Assembly: GCF_003945595.2 (NCBI RefSeq) | Contig: NW_024104406.1 | Span: 868,001 to 932,000, forward strand | Origin: Pipra filicauda | Lineage: Eukaryota > Chordata > Aves > Passeriformes > Pipridae | Direction: 5' to 3' | DNA length: 64,000 bases | Shown here: positions 1 through 14,986 of the stretch, in pieces | Position numbering within the stretch: the stretch's first letter is position 1 | Layout: each line of letters starts with the position of its first letter | Notes under the pieces: model-generated | Told to the model about the DNA's origin: nothing | The model's database searches: none | The model's input: only the letters and a program-made list of their open reading frames with translations | Program-made: the position numbers and the translations under genes

Positions 1-3000
1 GTATTGCATTTTTATTCCATTCAGGATGGAAAAAAGGCAATCTAATTAATGTTTCATTTCTTTCCAATGCTCACCTTTACTAAAAGTCTTGGAAATCAGT
101 CAAATATACAAAGAAATGACAGCTGGAACCGAGCTGGAGAAAGGTGAAGGCACCTCAATTCCAAGGAAAGCACTACAGCATCCTGCCTGTTTTCACCCAT
201 CTTCACTAGGTTTGATGGTTTCCCATTCTTTTATCACCAGAGAGCAGGAAACTAAAAACTGGCATTAATTTTCATCTGCTCTGCCTCGTTCTTTAGCCAA
301 CTCCAGGAGCAGCTTTAAACCAGCACTGACACGTGTATGAGGTACCCAGATGAGCCCACACCTTCTCTAAGCACTGAGAACTGGAGCAATACATGAATTT
401 TATTCCTGCCATCTCATCCTGCAGCTTTATGAAGCTGAAGAGGGGAAAACATTACCCAGAGAGCATCATATAAAATGCATGAGCTCATGACATAGCATTA
501 GATTCATTTCACAGAGAGGGAAACCTGAGGATTACTTTCTCCAAGTCCACAGACATGAGGATTAACATTTTCTGGATTCAGACCAACATTCCTCATTTCT
601 CTGTGCATTAGGAAACCTTGCTTAGTTTGATGTGCAAGAAGATTTGTGACAAACTAATTCCATTTGTTTGCCAAAGTAAAATTCAGAGCACTCTTAAGTA
701 AATGGCTTCAGTGGCTCTGCTGTTGTGGGGCCATCCTGGGAATATGCCCAGGGAAGGCCAAGGGACACTTCCCTGCACAGGTGGATGGAGAAAGGACACA
801 GGGTTATAAATCACAGAATTCAGACTGGAAAGGATTCCTGCAGGTCCTCTGGCCCAGCTGCTTCCCCTAAACAAAAACCCCTTGGATCAGGTTGAGGCTC
901 TCAAGCTGCCCATCCGTCCTTTCCCACATACACCCCAGATACTTTTATTCAAGAGTTTCCTTGGAATGAAAAAAAAGCAATGCTTAACTTCACACTGCAG
1001 TGACTTGGAAATGCAACTCTTATTTTATGGTCACTTCTACTGTGCAAAACCTGATCTCAGCAACCATAATTCACTGGGAAAGCACATCCAAGCACAGTCC
1101 ACAGGAACATTACTGGGAAGAGAAGCCACCAGTGTGTCACAGCAACCAGAGCTATGCACTTCCAGTTTCTGGGAACTACTTTCACCCCAAATACATTCTT
1201 ATTCTAGAAACTGTTTGAGTTCAGAACTCAATTTTGTCAGCTGTGGACAGTGTTTACAATTCTGCTTCTGCAACAACCTGTATGTTTGACACTGTAGATG
1301 CTGTGAAAATTGATTAAAGTGTGGAATATCCAGCAAGAGAAGAACAGTCAGAGCAGGAGTTTCTGAACTGGGGCTCCACCCCGGGGTCAGCCTGCCTGCT
1401 GCACTCCCGTTTGAGCTGTGGGAGTTCACAGATCTATTTTTCCTGGTTGTGAGCTGGAAAGAACAAAGCTCTCCTAGTTCTCTGCTTCTATAGAGGAGGT
1501 AACTGGAACGCTGACTTAGGGCTTTCACAAACAACTGGGAAACTTGGTATCTCACTTTTTGCACCAGCCTGTCCCTCCAGGGTGCTCTGCAGTCCTACCA
1601 CGGCCCACTTCCCGTGGAATGCAAGCTCCATCTCCAATTTACAGCTCTTTCCTTACCCAAACCTGCTGGCTGTTTTAAACCCATCTGCTTCAAGGCCCTG
1701 AAGGAGGGTGAACTAGGAAGCTGCCTTGTGAGCTGCAGTATTAAAGTGATTCTGTCTGCCTTGGACATCCAGGGTGGAGAATTAGTTTTAAGTATCACTG
1801 CAGACATGATATTAAAGCATTCAGTTCTATAGGAAACACAGAATAAATCTCTCATCTGCTGGTAATGCTCAGATCAATGCTCTGGAAATAACTAATAGAT
1901 GGACAGAGCCAGGACAGAGCCAGCTCTGACCAACCTGAAGCAGTCAAGGGTACCCAGATCAACAGCAAGTCCATGCACTTGTTCAGTGCCTTGAAAAGCA
2001 CATTGTTTTCATATTTCAAAGAAAATATTTCAGGATGTCAGTCAAGAACTGCTTTAGCCATCCTGGAGTAGCTTACACAAACCACAGGGAGCACAGAGAC
2101 AACATCCTAGGCACAATTATATTTAGCTGTGTGGCATTTCAGTCACATGCTTTAGAAAAGGCAAGTCTGGGGAACTTCACTCGGCAATTTGACAACTTAT
2201 ATAACCCCAGTTAAACAAACGGGGATGGCAAAGCCCTCCCAGGGCAATGGAAAGCTGCTCCTCACGGAGCACACCCAGCTCACTTCAGGGCAACGCCAGC
2301 AGAAGACGAGATGCTCTTAACGTTAAAACATCTTAAAATCCCGAAGAGGCTCAGCGTCCTCATGTTCCTGAACGCTACAGGAGTGACTGGAAAACATTCC
2401 CGTGGGCTCATAAGTGACTCACTGCTCCGGGCTGGAGGGTGGATCCAAGAGTCAAGTGACTTCAGGCAGTTTTCACTCCCTTGTCAACTGATTAGGGCTT
2501 CAAAGCAGACACACTCTAACCAGGTTCCCTCCAGTCAGACCTGGAGCCACCAACTACCCCGATCTGAGGGCAAAACCAGCCCCTGATCAGCACTTAAGAG
2601 AACAAACACTCAAACGGGCTGCTGGGATCAGCATCCCCTGGAGGGGCTGGGAATGTTCTCCCCGGGGGCTGGATGTCACACCAAGCCTTTCTAAACCATG
2701 GAACTGCACGGCCAATGCTGCTTTTGCACGGCTGGATCCACCAGGAAGAGATTTCCTTCCATGGAGAATTTGTAGATTCGTTTCTCAAAGGTTTTTCCAA
2801 AGATTAAACTTGCCTCATCCTCAGAAAAGGCAGGCATTATGCTCCTGTTCTTTCCATTCATGCTTCTCCCTGGCATGTCTTAGGGACAAAAAGATTTACA
2901 ATCATCCATGCTGGGAGGGAAAAAAATTAACTGAGCCAGCATTTATTAGCTTTAATCCCTTTTTTTTAAGGAACTACAGAAATATTATTGTTGCAGCTTA

Positions 3001-6000
3001 GGAATATACAAGAATCTCTCTAAAGCAGAAAGACACAGGAGCAGAAAGGCTCCTGTATATTGCCAAAAAAAAAATAATTGTTAACAACTAGAAACCCACT
3101 GCCTGGAAAGAAGTGGGAAGGAATTCAGCTTCAGCACAGAAGAGCAGAGTTAGAGCAGACAGCAATTTAAATTTGTCTGGTGTTCCCATGTAACACAGCA
3201 ACTGAAGCTGGCACACTGAGCACCTCAACAAATTTTAAGACCAGTAAATTTGCATCTTAAAGATACTGAAAGCATATAAAATGTTGATAACAAAAAATAC
3301 CTTGTGTCAGATTAGTCATTTAAAATCCTCAGACTATGCCATTAGAGAACTAAAGGTTTCAAGTGCTCCTCAATTTTCCTGTGACCTTTCCTGATCCAAC
3401 AAACTGTGTGTTTGAAAGGAGCCTGATTACATTTCTCTCCAGCATGGAGGGAGCACGTCCTGAATGGCAAAGCTCTTTTTTCCCTTTTATCCATTCTGCA
3501 GCAGCACGAGCTGCTCCCTCTCATCCGTGATGGAGGAGCAGGACATTTTAATACACCGACCTTTCCAAAGAAATGCCCTTTGCAGAATTGTTGGATTATG
3601 TAACAGGCCACACAATCTCAGGCAGAGCTGAGAAGAAGCCATTCAGCAACAAAAATAATTCCTCTGTGTGCACAAGAAATGGCATTAGCAGAGAGGATAA
3701 CATATTTTAGGTACATTTTTTTAACGTAAATCAGAGTTTAAACTGCCTAATAACCTGTAAAATACTGGCCCTGCTGCAGTAGATGGGGTTGGAGGAGGGA
3801 TGCTTTCATTATTCCAAGTTTATGCTCTCCATAGCTGGAGGGAATTACTGCCTACTAACTGCTAACTCCAGAGTGACACAGCTCCAGCAGCTCAGGGCTG
3901 ATGTCCCTGGGTCAGCATGTACAAGCAGCAGCAACAGCTTCTCTCCAGGAGAATTACACTATTCCAGTTAAAGGGAAGAGCAAAGCAGGAGGGAAATTAT
4001 TAAAAAGCAGCAGAGATGCCATAATTGGTGTACCAGATTTACCCTCCTTTGCAAAGTGAGATCCTTGTTCCAAGCTGCATTTTTAACAGCATTTTTCCCC
4101 GAGCCATTTCTGCAGCACAGCTCGGCTTCTCCCTGTTTTGCAACGCCTGTTACTCCAAGATCCATGCCCTGGGCCACGGGGAGGCTCTGGCAGCTCAGCC
4201 ATCCCCAGCAGCAGTGTGGTATGTGGGCCATGCCCACGGAGCTGCCGTGCCCAGCTCTGTGCCAGCACCAGGGTTACATCACAAACCGGATCCTCCCTCC
4301 AGCTCGGGCCCGGCTCTGATCCCCCATGGCCTACTGACACCACTCAGATTACTGACAGCACCAAACGTCACGGGGCAGCTCCTCCACAGCCTCAAACACG
4401 CCAGTTCTGACATGAAATTCAGCTTCAGCACCAGGCAAGATTAGTGCATCCTAATCCATGGACAGAAATCACCTCCCTGCAGCCACAGGCTGTGCTGAGC
4501 CCCTCGGATCTCCTGGCTGTGCCCTCACACCTCACGCCCATCGGGTGCTGAGGGGCAGCCAAACCCCCCCCAGTGCCAGCTGTGGGGCTTTTTGAGTTTG
4601 TGGGGTTTGGAGCTAAAAATGAGCCTTGCAGCTCTACCCACGGCCTAGAGCAGGCTCGCTGCTCCCAGCGCTTTCCCAGCAAAAGGAGCAATCCAATTAA
4701 GGGCCAAGCAGATTTGGGCTCCTTGAGTCGGCAGCAGGAAAGGGAGCTGGCAGAAAATACAGAGAGAAACCTGTGCCTTTGCTCAGGGTAAAGATGAAAA
4801 TGGAACTTCACCACCGTGATATCAATACTAACTGTTTAACTACATTGTGGAGATCTTTTGCTGTTGGAGAAGAATGGAAATGCTGTCCTAAACAAGCTGG
4901 TTAAAATCTAATCTGAATTATCTCCCTAAACTCCAGTAAAAGGGTTCTATCTTCTATCACAGCAGTGTTAAAGGGCTGTTGTACTTCACAAGATGACAAC
5001 ACTAAGAATTAGTCTCTCGAGCTCTTGAACCAGAGACCACGTTCAACTGTGCAGCCATTTTACAGCAGCATTCAAAGATTTTTTTTTTTCAATACCTTAG
5101 CAGAGACCAGCAACAGCACTGGGAGATTTTATCCTGCAGATAAGTTTAACTAAATTTAGCCGTGGTGGTCGTGGCAAGAATGTAAGAACAGGGCAAACAT
5201 GTAGTGATCTCCCAGCCTTCAGGAATTTGCTGCTCAGGCTTTTCCTGAACCAAAGGTAGCTTTTCCACTGACATCTTTCCACAAAGAAACCAGAAGGCTT
5301 TATTTAGTAATTTTCCACCTCTCAGAGAGAAGAGCTCTGTTTCACTTTGCAAAAAGAGGACAACAGTGTAATATTTGGAAAACCCTTTGGGAATTCTAAA
5401 TCCACTTCATTTTGTCACACTGAGGTCCCAGAAAAGGAGAGCAGCAGTTCAGGGCAAGGCATGCTCATACTGGTACTCACTGGGCAGCCAGTGCCAGGTT
5501 AACACTTGGAAGGTGCTGGTTAAAAGGATAAATCATCCCTGCAGTTCCCAGAAGAGGCAGAAAGGGACAACAAAAAAGAACCTGATACCGTTCTGCTGAA
5601 AATGTGAATGTAGGCCACCAACAAACAACTGGAACTCCCAGAATACTCACTGGGTACTCAAAAGCCACATTCCTGATTGTATTAAAGCAAGACCTGAGAA
5701 GCTGGAGATGGAGGTACAGGGAAAGAGAAAAAACTCCCAAGTCCTGTACCCACTGTGCCCTTTTACAGCTCCTGCCCTGTTATTTTTATAACTCTTTAAA
5801 AGCTATTTCTCCCTGTCTTATCATTTTTGCTCCGTTCTCCCAACTAATCACCTTCCTAGAAACCAAAACCCACTTTTTTTTTCCCCCCCCTTACTCCATA
5901 TGGCTCAAGATTGGGGTCACCAAATCAACCCTGGTATTGCTAAAAATAGGAGCTTCGGGAGCCTGAGACCCAAAACATGCAGCTTTGCTTAAAACCCTCT

Positions 6001-7479
6001 TATACCCTCAAGTGAGAACATAAGTTGCTGCTGAGCAGCACAGAACTTGCAGCAAAGCGTTGAAAACCCTGTCAGTTAAAAATGTAACAAATGAAGTCTG
6101 AAAAGCAAACCATGAATATTGCATATCAGGTTCAGCACCCTCAAAACTTGGGAGACTGTCCTGGCTTCATCAAGCAGCTTGTTTCTGAAAGCAAAGAGCC
6201 AGGAAGGGAACTCTGCATTTCCACGTGCTGTCCCCTCTGCCAAAGTTACAGGGGGGAAAACCTAACCACAAATAACACAGTGAAAAAAAAATTAAAATAA
6301 TTTAACTGCCCTTGTGTTTGACAACAAGCAGAAGAGCTCCCACAGTACCCAATGGTTACAGACAGGTACTCAAGCATCATTCCCAACCATTTTGCATAAA
6401 GAACTGGCACAAACAGGATAAAACTTAAGTATTTCCAAAAGTCAGAGGTGACAGCACTTACACTGGAAGGGGAAATCCAAAGGTGAATGTGATCTACAGC
6501 ATTATATGGTGGGTACCACACAAAATAACCGTGTCAGTTTTTAGCTTACAGGGACCAAATGCACCAAATACACCATTTCTTAAAGCAAAATGAAGCACCA
6601 AGGAGTTGCAACCTGAATGTATTATCCTCTTAGTGCAGCTTTAGAGCAATTGTACAAAAGAACAGCTCTCCAAGTACAACTAAAGTGTCTGTTCCTAGTT
6701 AACCCTTTCACCTGTGTTTGGAAGTGTCTGTACCAAGCCCTCCAGTACACCTGAGACACACTCAGATTTTATTTTACCTTTAGATTATATAAACCCCACT
6801 TGTTTCTGATGGGAGGGGTCATACACAGTGTAGCACACAAAAAGAGCCCTGCTCACTTTGTCAGACTTGAATTTATTTGCTTCCCAGCATGGAAATGCAG
6901 TGGAGCAGGTGATGGGAAGCCAGACCAGGCAAGCCCCAGCTTCCCAAATTACACAAAAAGGGAAGAGTCCATCCAGGAGACTTCCAAAGACTAGGCACAG
7001 ACCGGCTCTGAGTCACAAACCCAAGATGTTTGGCTGCTCTGGGATTTTGAAAACACTTCCCCAAGGCAACCCTCTTCCAGGGAAGTGCTAAACCTCCTCA
7101 GCAAGAGCTGAACTCCCTGTTTATGTAGCCTGGCAGCACAAAAGAAGCTGCAGAACTTGTCTTGCCCTATGCAAATGCTGAAACCAAAATGATCTCCCTA
7201 AATAATGAGTTTCCCATTTATTTCCTAGAGTCCTTAAGGTACCAGAAGTGTAAACCAAGCTCCCTGGTAAGAGTCTAAACTGCACATCTCCAGCTACAAA
7301 CCTGAGAAACATTTCTTACTATGCTAAATCCAGCAGACTTGCTTTATATATATTTCTTTCCTCCATGTCATATATTCCTGGCTTGCTTTGATCTCAACCT
7401 CTTCACTCTCGCCTCAAACCTCACTGGAATAGTTTCCAATCCTTTTTGTGCTACACCCTCCTCTTTCTAAATAAAGATT

Positions 7480-8166
7480 ACACAGGACTGCACAGCAGGA
7501 ATGGGTGCAGAACTAAGAACCATCCTGCCTGAGGAGAGGGACTTGGGGGTGTTGGTGGATGAGGGGCTGGACACGCCCTCACATGTGCTGGGACACAGAA
7601 ACCCCCCCGTGCCCTGGGCTGATCCCACAGTGTGGGCAGCAGGGGAGGGGGGTTCTGCCCCTCTGCCCCACTCAGGTGAGACCCCCCTGTAGAGCTGCCT
7701 CCAGCTCTGGGGTCCAACAGCACAAGGACGTGGAGCTGCTGGAGCGAGTCCAGAGGAGGCCACGGAGCTGCTCCAAGGGCTGGAGCCCCTCTGCTCTGGA
7801 GCCAGGCTGGGAGAGCTGGGGGTGTTCACCTGGAAAAGAGAAGCTCCAGGGAGACCTGAGAGACCCTTCCAGTGCCTAAAGGGGCTCCAGGAGAGTTGGA
7901 GAGGGACTTGGGACAAGGGGGACTGGCTATAAAGTGAAAGAGGGCAGGTTTAGGTTATATATTAGGAAGAAATCCTTCCCTGTGAAGATGATGAGGCCCT
8001 GGCCCAGGTTGGGCAGAGAAGCTATGGCTGCCCCATCCCTGGAAGTGTCCAAGGCCAGGTTGGACAGGGCTTGGAGCAACCTGGAAGGTGTCCCTGCCCA
8101 TGGCAGGGGGTGGAATGAGATGAGCTTTAAGGTCCCTTCCAGCCCAAACCATGCTATGAAAATGTG
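7480..8166 (+). repeat. CR1 LINE fragment (ORF2 C-terminus plus 3' UTR)
   Basis: The left part translates as the C-terminal region of the CR1 ORF2 protein (LPEERDLGVLVDEGLD, a recognisable CR1 block), though frameshifted afterwards. The right part is the usual CR1 3' UTR, with the block reading 'aggccaggttggacagggc' and an end similar to 'cccaaaccatgctatga'. At about 690 bases it is the longest CR1 copy in the window. It is 5'-truncated, as is usual for target-primed insertion, and is inserted antisense to NPTN. Confidence 0.9.
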
Positions 8167-10399
8167 AGTCAGCTGCCTGCAACCCTGGATGCTACAGCAA
8201 AGGAGACCAGACAAAATATGAAGTTCCCTGCAAAAGGTTGCTTTAGCTAAACTATTTGTACATTCAGGTTAGAAAACCTCAAGCAGAAATTATCCACCAA
8301 AGGATAACAAATAGGAATTTGTTCCCGTTGCTTGAAATGCAGAGAAAACCAGACCAACAACATGCTGCAAAACTGGGTATTATGGATGTTCCAATGTTTT
8401 GACAAGACCTTTCTAACATTACAACACTTGCATAAATTTCACGAAACCAACAATCAGTGCAGCTGAACTCCAGTTCAGAACTGCTTTTAAAACAGCTTAG
8501 CATTATTTAATTCATTATTAGGAGTTTTGAATGAGTATGACAGGCATTAAAATACTTCTGCATTTACAGCTTGAACCTAAGGTAGGTTCTAGTTAACTAC
8601 CACAAAACTGTTATAACAAACCATGGGAAAAAATAAATGCAAGAGTGCTCAGTCAATATGGTATCTGCTCGGGTTTTAAAAATGCACTCAGGCATCTGTT
8701 TTTGCAATCTCCTGCTGTACGCCTTCACCGAATTATTTCAGTCTGCCTTTGGTCTGCCATGATGTCTGCTGGGAGCCTACTGCATTGCCAAAATCCTTGT
8801 CAAGCTCTTTTCTAGGCATTTAAGATCAATTTTCTCTTTAATTTCGAATATATTCTTTGTCAGTTTTACCAACCTCCCAGAATTAAATCCTTTTTCGCCC
8901 ACTTTTAGCAGCTGAAGTTTTGGACCGACTGCATCTTTTCATGCCCTCCCTTTTCTAGTCCATGATATTCCCCTTCCTCTTATCTTCTCGTGCCTTCAAC
9001 ATGCTTGTTACAAAATGCATTTAGTGTAGGTTTCCCACCAACTGCAGGAGCTCCAGGAGAGCCCCCATGAGCCCTGGGTGTACTCACAGTTAGCCAGGAG
9101 TCACCAAACGTGAGGAACAGTGAGTAGCTACACTAAGCAGCACCTTGGTTCAATTGAGTCCTTAATGTGGTATTTTCAAACATATAATGTAAAACAAGCC
9201 CACAGGAATTAGAGCAACACGAGACCACTTTTTCTGGTTTATTCAAACCAGAGCAGGACATTATGATCTAATTTTCCTCTACAGAAATGTCTCACACTGC
9301 AAATCTCTTTAGCTTGTCAGGTACTGTATTGGGCACTTCTGGAAAATCTGTTGTTTCCCAACATCCCTGCCCTTGATTTTGCTTTATTATATCAAAAGGC
9401 TTCTAACCTGATAACAAAAGGTAACGGTGTTGATACAAAGTGTCCCTGAGACTCCACCTCAGGCACTGACATTCCACCTGCACTCCCAAGGAGCAGAGGA
9501 CAGACCCCATGCCTCTTCCTCCAGCACACCTGCAAAGCAGAGCTCTGCTCTCCCAACCTGCTGTAACACCAAAGCCATTCCCAAAGGATCAGGGCTCTCC
9601 CATCCCACAGGGTGCCACGTGGGGTCATATTTACTCACCATCTGCCTCCCGGGACCAGAGCCCACTGCTCACACCTTCCCCCACACCCCCCTGCCAGCAG
9701 CCCCAGCACTGCCCCGATGTGACTGTGCTGTTCTCCACTGCACTCTGAACAGCAGTGGGGGGAAAAACCCACCGTGCCCTCAAAAAAACTTACTGTTAAT
9801 GACAGCAGATCTACAGCTCCTGACACTGCATGGTGATGAAATGATGAAGAACCTTTGTAGCCTCAGCAGTTACTGTCTTTTTCCTTGAATGAGCCTGCGT
9901 CAGTGCCTCAGTGGTGACTTCACACCATGACCCAAATAAGCTTTGAGCTTATCAACGGGGCGTGAATTTTTATCAGTCTACAGTAGTTATTTTACAAGGG
10001 GATAAAGACTTTCAAGTTTTGACACAGACGTTGCATCCAGGCTGAATTGATATTTAGTTCAGACTCGATCTCCTTCCACCCCCAAGCAGTACCAGACATG
10101 AAAAAAGTGTTTGACTCGGAGTGAAAATAAATTTAACATATCAAGTAAGATTTTTAAAGCCGTGCAAATAAAGTTGCAGATAATTACAACGATCTGAATG
10201 ACTGGATATCATAACTGATATGAAGCTTTGATAACTTCTCCGTTATGTTTTAACAGCCTTTCTCCCTCCTCCAACTTCAAACAAGTCAGGTTTCATACTC
10301 CAGAATCAACTGGGCAAAATGACAAGTCACTACATTTATTACTAAATACTGCCAAGGAGCTTGTTTGGAGAAGTCTGACTGAACACCTAAAGACCATCC

Positions 10400-10705
10400 T
10401 CAAACATCTAATGGACTGTGTGCAGGATCAGATACCAGACTGTGGAATTACAGACCAGTCAATCTAATTTCAGCCTCCAGACAGAAGAAATCTGCTTGGA
10501 AGTGCTCAGAAATAAAGAAGGGCTTGGGGTAAGGAGGAACCAAGTTGTGTGGGCTACCTGTGCTTTGCTACAGCTTGCCCACAGCAAGATGACCTCCTAC
10601 TATAAAGTTAATGAGAACCAAAGGCAACTCCAGAGGAGAAGGAACAAATGCAGTTTTCCTAATTTTAGTAAAGCTTTTAACACTGCCCTATAAAAAAAAA
10701 AAAAA
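10400..10705 (+). repeat. Degraded LINE (CR1-like) reverse-transcriptase remnant
   Basis: Near 10,434 one frame reads WNYRPVNLISAS, close to the NYRPVSLTS block of CR1/L2-type reverse transcriptases. About 220 bases further on another frame reads FSKAFNTAL, close to the following (D)FSKAFDTV block. Order and spacing fit an ORF2 fragment that has picked up frameshifts. It ends at a run of about 14 A. The assignment rests on these two motifs only; a profile search against CR1 and L2 ORF2 would decide it. Confidence 0.55.
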
Positions 10706-13700
10706 ACCACCCAAATGAAATCTCATTAATGTAGCCAGGTGTAGCATGTGCATGGTTTTCAGGAGCTGCAGTGCAGGAACAAGCAGATGGAAACAATGAA
10801 ATAAGATCAGTGTTGGGCTGGAGGGTCTCTGACACCGATGAAACCAACTCTGGTTTGGCTGAGAAGATAAAATAGGACTTGTGACAGCACAACTAGGTGA
10901 GATGCCAGTTCATAAGAACATCCAAGAACTCCGTGGTTCAGGCAGCAAAGGAGTGCAAAGCAGCAGTGCTGCAGCAAAGACCTGAGCACCAAAAAGGATC
11001 CCACTGGATGAGAGTCAGTAATGTTTTACTGTAAGAAACCATTTGTCTCGGGATGCAAACAGGAATGCCATATGCAAGACACATTGAATGATCCTTCCAC
11101 TCCAATGAATCTTGGTCGGGTCCCAACTGGAAGTGTGTCCAGTTTTACACATCACACTCCCAAAAACGTGACTGAAGCTCCACAGAAACGATCAGGAAAA
11201 GACAACTTACCAAAAACCACCCTGACAATTAACCTGGACGGAAAGGCAACACCCTCCTCCCCGCTCTGAATTGCATGGGTAAAAAGAATAGAGGTTAAAA
11301 GATAGGAAAGCAGGTTTAGATCAGATTTACAGGAGAACTTTCCAGCTACTAGATATGCAGGAACAGTTTATCTAACTTTGAATCTTAACAGTGGGAGCCG
11401 CGGAAAGTTAAGAAGAGCCTGAACACTCCGGCTTTACAACCTGGGGATGAATCACAGGGGTTGCATTGTCCTTTACAATGCAAGTCTTTACAACTGACTC
11501 CTCTAAAATAGTACCTGCAGCAGAAGAAACAGCTCACTGTGAAGGCACAAGTGCCCCTCATCCACGAATTTAACGAGATATAGTCTTCACACAGTGGTCT
11601 GCTGGAATGTCAGTACCGGCACTTATCGCCTCTTTACCTGTTCCCTGAGATCTGGTGGAAGTCGGTGCAGTTTCCAAGGATAAACACATTAGTCACACTG
11701 CTTGTGGTTAAGTTTCCTACGAGGGAGTTGTAGGAGGAAGGAGAATAGCAATGGTGGGGAGGAGAACAGAACTTTGAACATTCTCCTCGATGCTCAGCCC
11801 ACACTCCTGCTCCAAAAATGCTGTATGAAACCATTCCTCAGCTTTATCTGGGGACCATTAAAAATCACGTCAGAACACAACCAGTGCAGTACGGGTGAGA
11901 AGCAACAGTCAGAAACAGCACTGCAAGGATAACAGGAAGGTTTCTCACTTGCTCTTCTAAGAAGAAACTAATCTTAAGAATTAATTGAACTAATTTCCCT
12001 GATTTTATGGTCATTTCTATTCTGGTTTCCACCAACAGAAAAAGCCACGTTCTGTTTTTAGCCAGCGAGTTAGTTCCTTCTCCTTCATCCAAGTAGAGGA
12101 TGAAGAGAACAGAACTAAACCAGCACCACCTAACTTAATTTGTTTTTATTTCCACTTATGTCCAGCTTTGAATAACCCAAGCAATTTTAAGTCATCGAGA
12201 ATGGTTAAGAATTCTCTGCACTTTGCCAGAAATTCCTGAAAAGGGAAGAAAACCTGCTAAGAATTGAACTCACATGTTGGTGTGCTGAAGAAACACTGCA
12301 GATTTCATGGGGAGCAGCCCAAGCATCTATTTCAGATGATAAAATAGTCTTTAAAACCCAAGCACTCCGTGGTGAAATTATTACTACACTGAAGTCTTTG
12401 GTTTTCCAACTGCTTGCTTAAAAATAAAGATATTGCTAAGGTTAAAAAACAGCAACTGGAAAAGTCATGTTCTTCATTACCCAACAGTCAAGCACCACTC
12501 CATAACCAGGATTCTGTCTGCCTGCTCTGGAGCACTGAAGTGATTTTCCAACAACTACCAACTGGAAACTGTGGGTTTAACACAGATCTGCTTGACAGAC
12601 TGGCTTTTTCCAGCTGTTCTTTGTCATGTTTCCTCTCTTCCAACCCTCCTTTCTGTCACTTCACCTGAACTCTGCTCTGGATCCAGGGGATGAGCCAGTG
12701 TGCAGCACAAACCTGACAGTTTTCTCAGCAGAACCTTCAGGAAAAGTTCGATTTCTGACACGCACATTTTCCCTTTAGGTGTTTATGCAAGAGCTTTAAA
12801 AATAAGCCACACAAGTGTCAAAAACCTACTTCCAGTTTAGTAAGCTTAAATCCATAGGTGAGGCTGACTCAATACATTCTGAATTACATTAACTCTGGAA
12901 AAATCACTGGTAATTCAACAGCGATCTCCTGCTAGAGGCAGGAAAAAAAAGCTGCTTCCCACAAACCCTCAGGATTCCACTGGGCATTTACTGCACCAGG
13001 TGAGTGGTGACCTGCCCTGCAGTTCCAACAGGTCCATGCCCATTCCTTTATCATCCTGAACTCACAGGGTTCAACAGCACTTGGACTATCACCTTTCCTT
13101 ACACTGACAACTCCACATCAATAATAGATAACAAAACTCTGCATATGCACTTTGGGATCCTTCCCTGCACCTTCAAAGCACCACGTGTGGGAGAAGTTTT
13201 GTTTTCAAAGATGTCACCGACAGACTTGCACAAGCCTGTTCAAACCACAGCATCGTTTTTCTAATGACTTACAAGGAATAGACACAAGTCAGGAAATGGT
13301 TGGACCTATCCTTCAGGCCAAAGAGGAATTGTTCTGTTTCATTAAGTGTCTCATGGGCTATTATTTGTTGAAAAAGAAACCAGTTCCTCTGCAGCAGGGC
13401 CTAAAATCTTTGAATTAAAACTGGGGTAAAGATTCAACAGGAGCCATAACCTCAGTCAGAAGGATCTCCACCTTTCACTTGCTTTGAAGTGCTCTACTCC
13501 TTCCCAAGCAGACTTTCACTCACCTGTGTAAGCTCCCACAGAATTAGAGATACTCAGAGGCTCCCTCACCATTTAATTGTCTGGATGACCCTCGTTAACC
13601 AAACAAAAATTAAGGAGCTTCCAGGATACACCTGTGATCTGCAATCTTCCCTCATGCCAAGATCTCCTGCTCTTGGTCAGCTTCATGCCAGGCATGGAAG

Positions 13701-14283
13701 TCACAATAAAGACACTTTCCAGCTATGCCCAAAATTTGATCGTTGACCTCCAAACATCTAAGTCCTGTCAAACACCAAATGCCTGCACTGCTTACCAGCC
13801 ATTTGGAATTGCTATCCCAGCTGCTGGCATTTAACACCTTGCCTGCTAACTCTGCACAGGAACAGCCTCAGGAACATGACCCATTTTAACTTGCTTGTCA
13901 GAAAACCCAAATTCAAGGGTGGAATTTGTGTGGAAACACACCAAAGGCAGATTAACCCTGCGATGAGAATGCTCAGGTGGCACAGGAAGCATGTCTACAA
14001 CAGAGACCCACACTTCATCCACAACTCATCCCAATGAGCACCTCCCTGGGAGCTCACAGAAGCCAGGTCCCTAATTCGCACTGAACTCCAGCAGGGTTTT
14101 CCCCACACTCTTGTAGGCTTCACAAAAAAAAGTGCTTCATTCCAGAGAAAGCCTCCAGTTTTCATTCAGACAGTGTGGATACCAAAGCTGCTTCTGCTTA
14201 ATTAACAGAGGCAGACAAGCTCAGTTTTGGTTTCAGACTGCAAAATCTGCACCTACTAAGGCACAAATTTTATCTGGGACCAC

Positions 14284-14400
14284 TTGGTCTAGTGGAAGGT
14301 GTCCCTGCCCATGGCAGAGGGTGGAACGAGATGAGTTTTAATGTCCCTTCCAAGCCAAACCAGTCTGTGATTCCATGATTCCATGACTCTATGATTCCTC
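14284..14400 (+). repeat. Short CR1 3' end
   Basis: About 115 bases of CR1 3' UTR, starting inside the 'gtggaaggtgtccctgccc' block and ending in several copies of the 8-base tail unit (attccatg, actctatg). Heavily 5'-truncated and inserted antisense to NPTN in its intron 1. Confidence 0.88.
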
Positions 14401-14955
14401 TAGAGCAAGGAGCAGAGGAAGCTAACCTCATGCTGCAAGGCAAAATCCACCTCAACAAAAGCAGAACACTAGGACTGAATATTATCTGCAGAGCAGAAAG
14501 GAAGGAGAGAGAAAGAAGGATGAAACAACGAAAACTAGTGGGGAATTGGCGTGTTAGCAAGGTAATCCTTCCTTCTAGGCAAATTTTCCCCATGGACGTA
14601 GATCAGTCTCCCGTGAGCCAAGATCCCTGCCCTTCCCCGCACTTACAGGCCAAAGCATCCCTGACCATGATGCTGCAAGAGAAGCCGCTCCAGAGGGCCG
14701 GTGCTGGAGCAGCCCCGGAGCAGACAGACCCTGCCTCGGCTCCCGCCTGGCCTGGCAGGATCAGACAGGCATTTTTATCAGCGCTGCAGGATGTTCCTTG
14801 GAGCAGGAGGCTCGGCTGGACCAGCCTCTTGGCCCCGCTCCGCTCTGCCACTAATTGTCATGCACTTGGCTGCGAACTCACCGGGAGGAGGCACCGCGCT
14901 GGATTTAGCTCACGCTATCCTACAAGGAACAGAGGAGGCTTGGGGTGTGGTGGGC

Positions 14956-14986
<31 letters not shown>

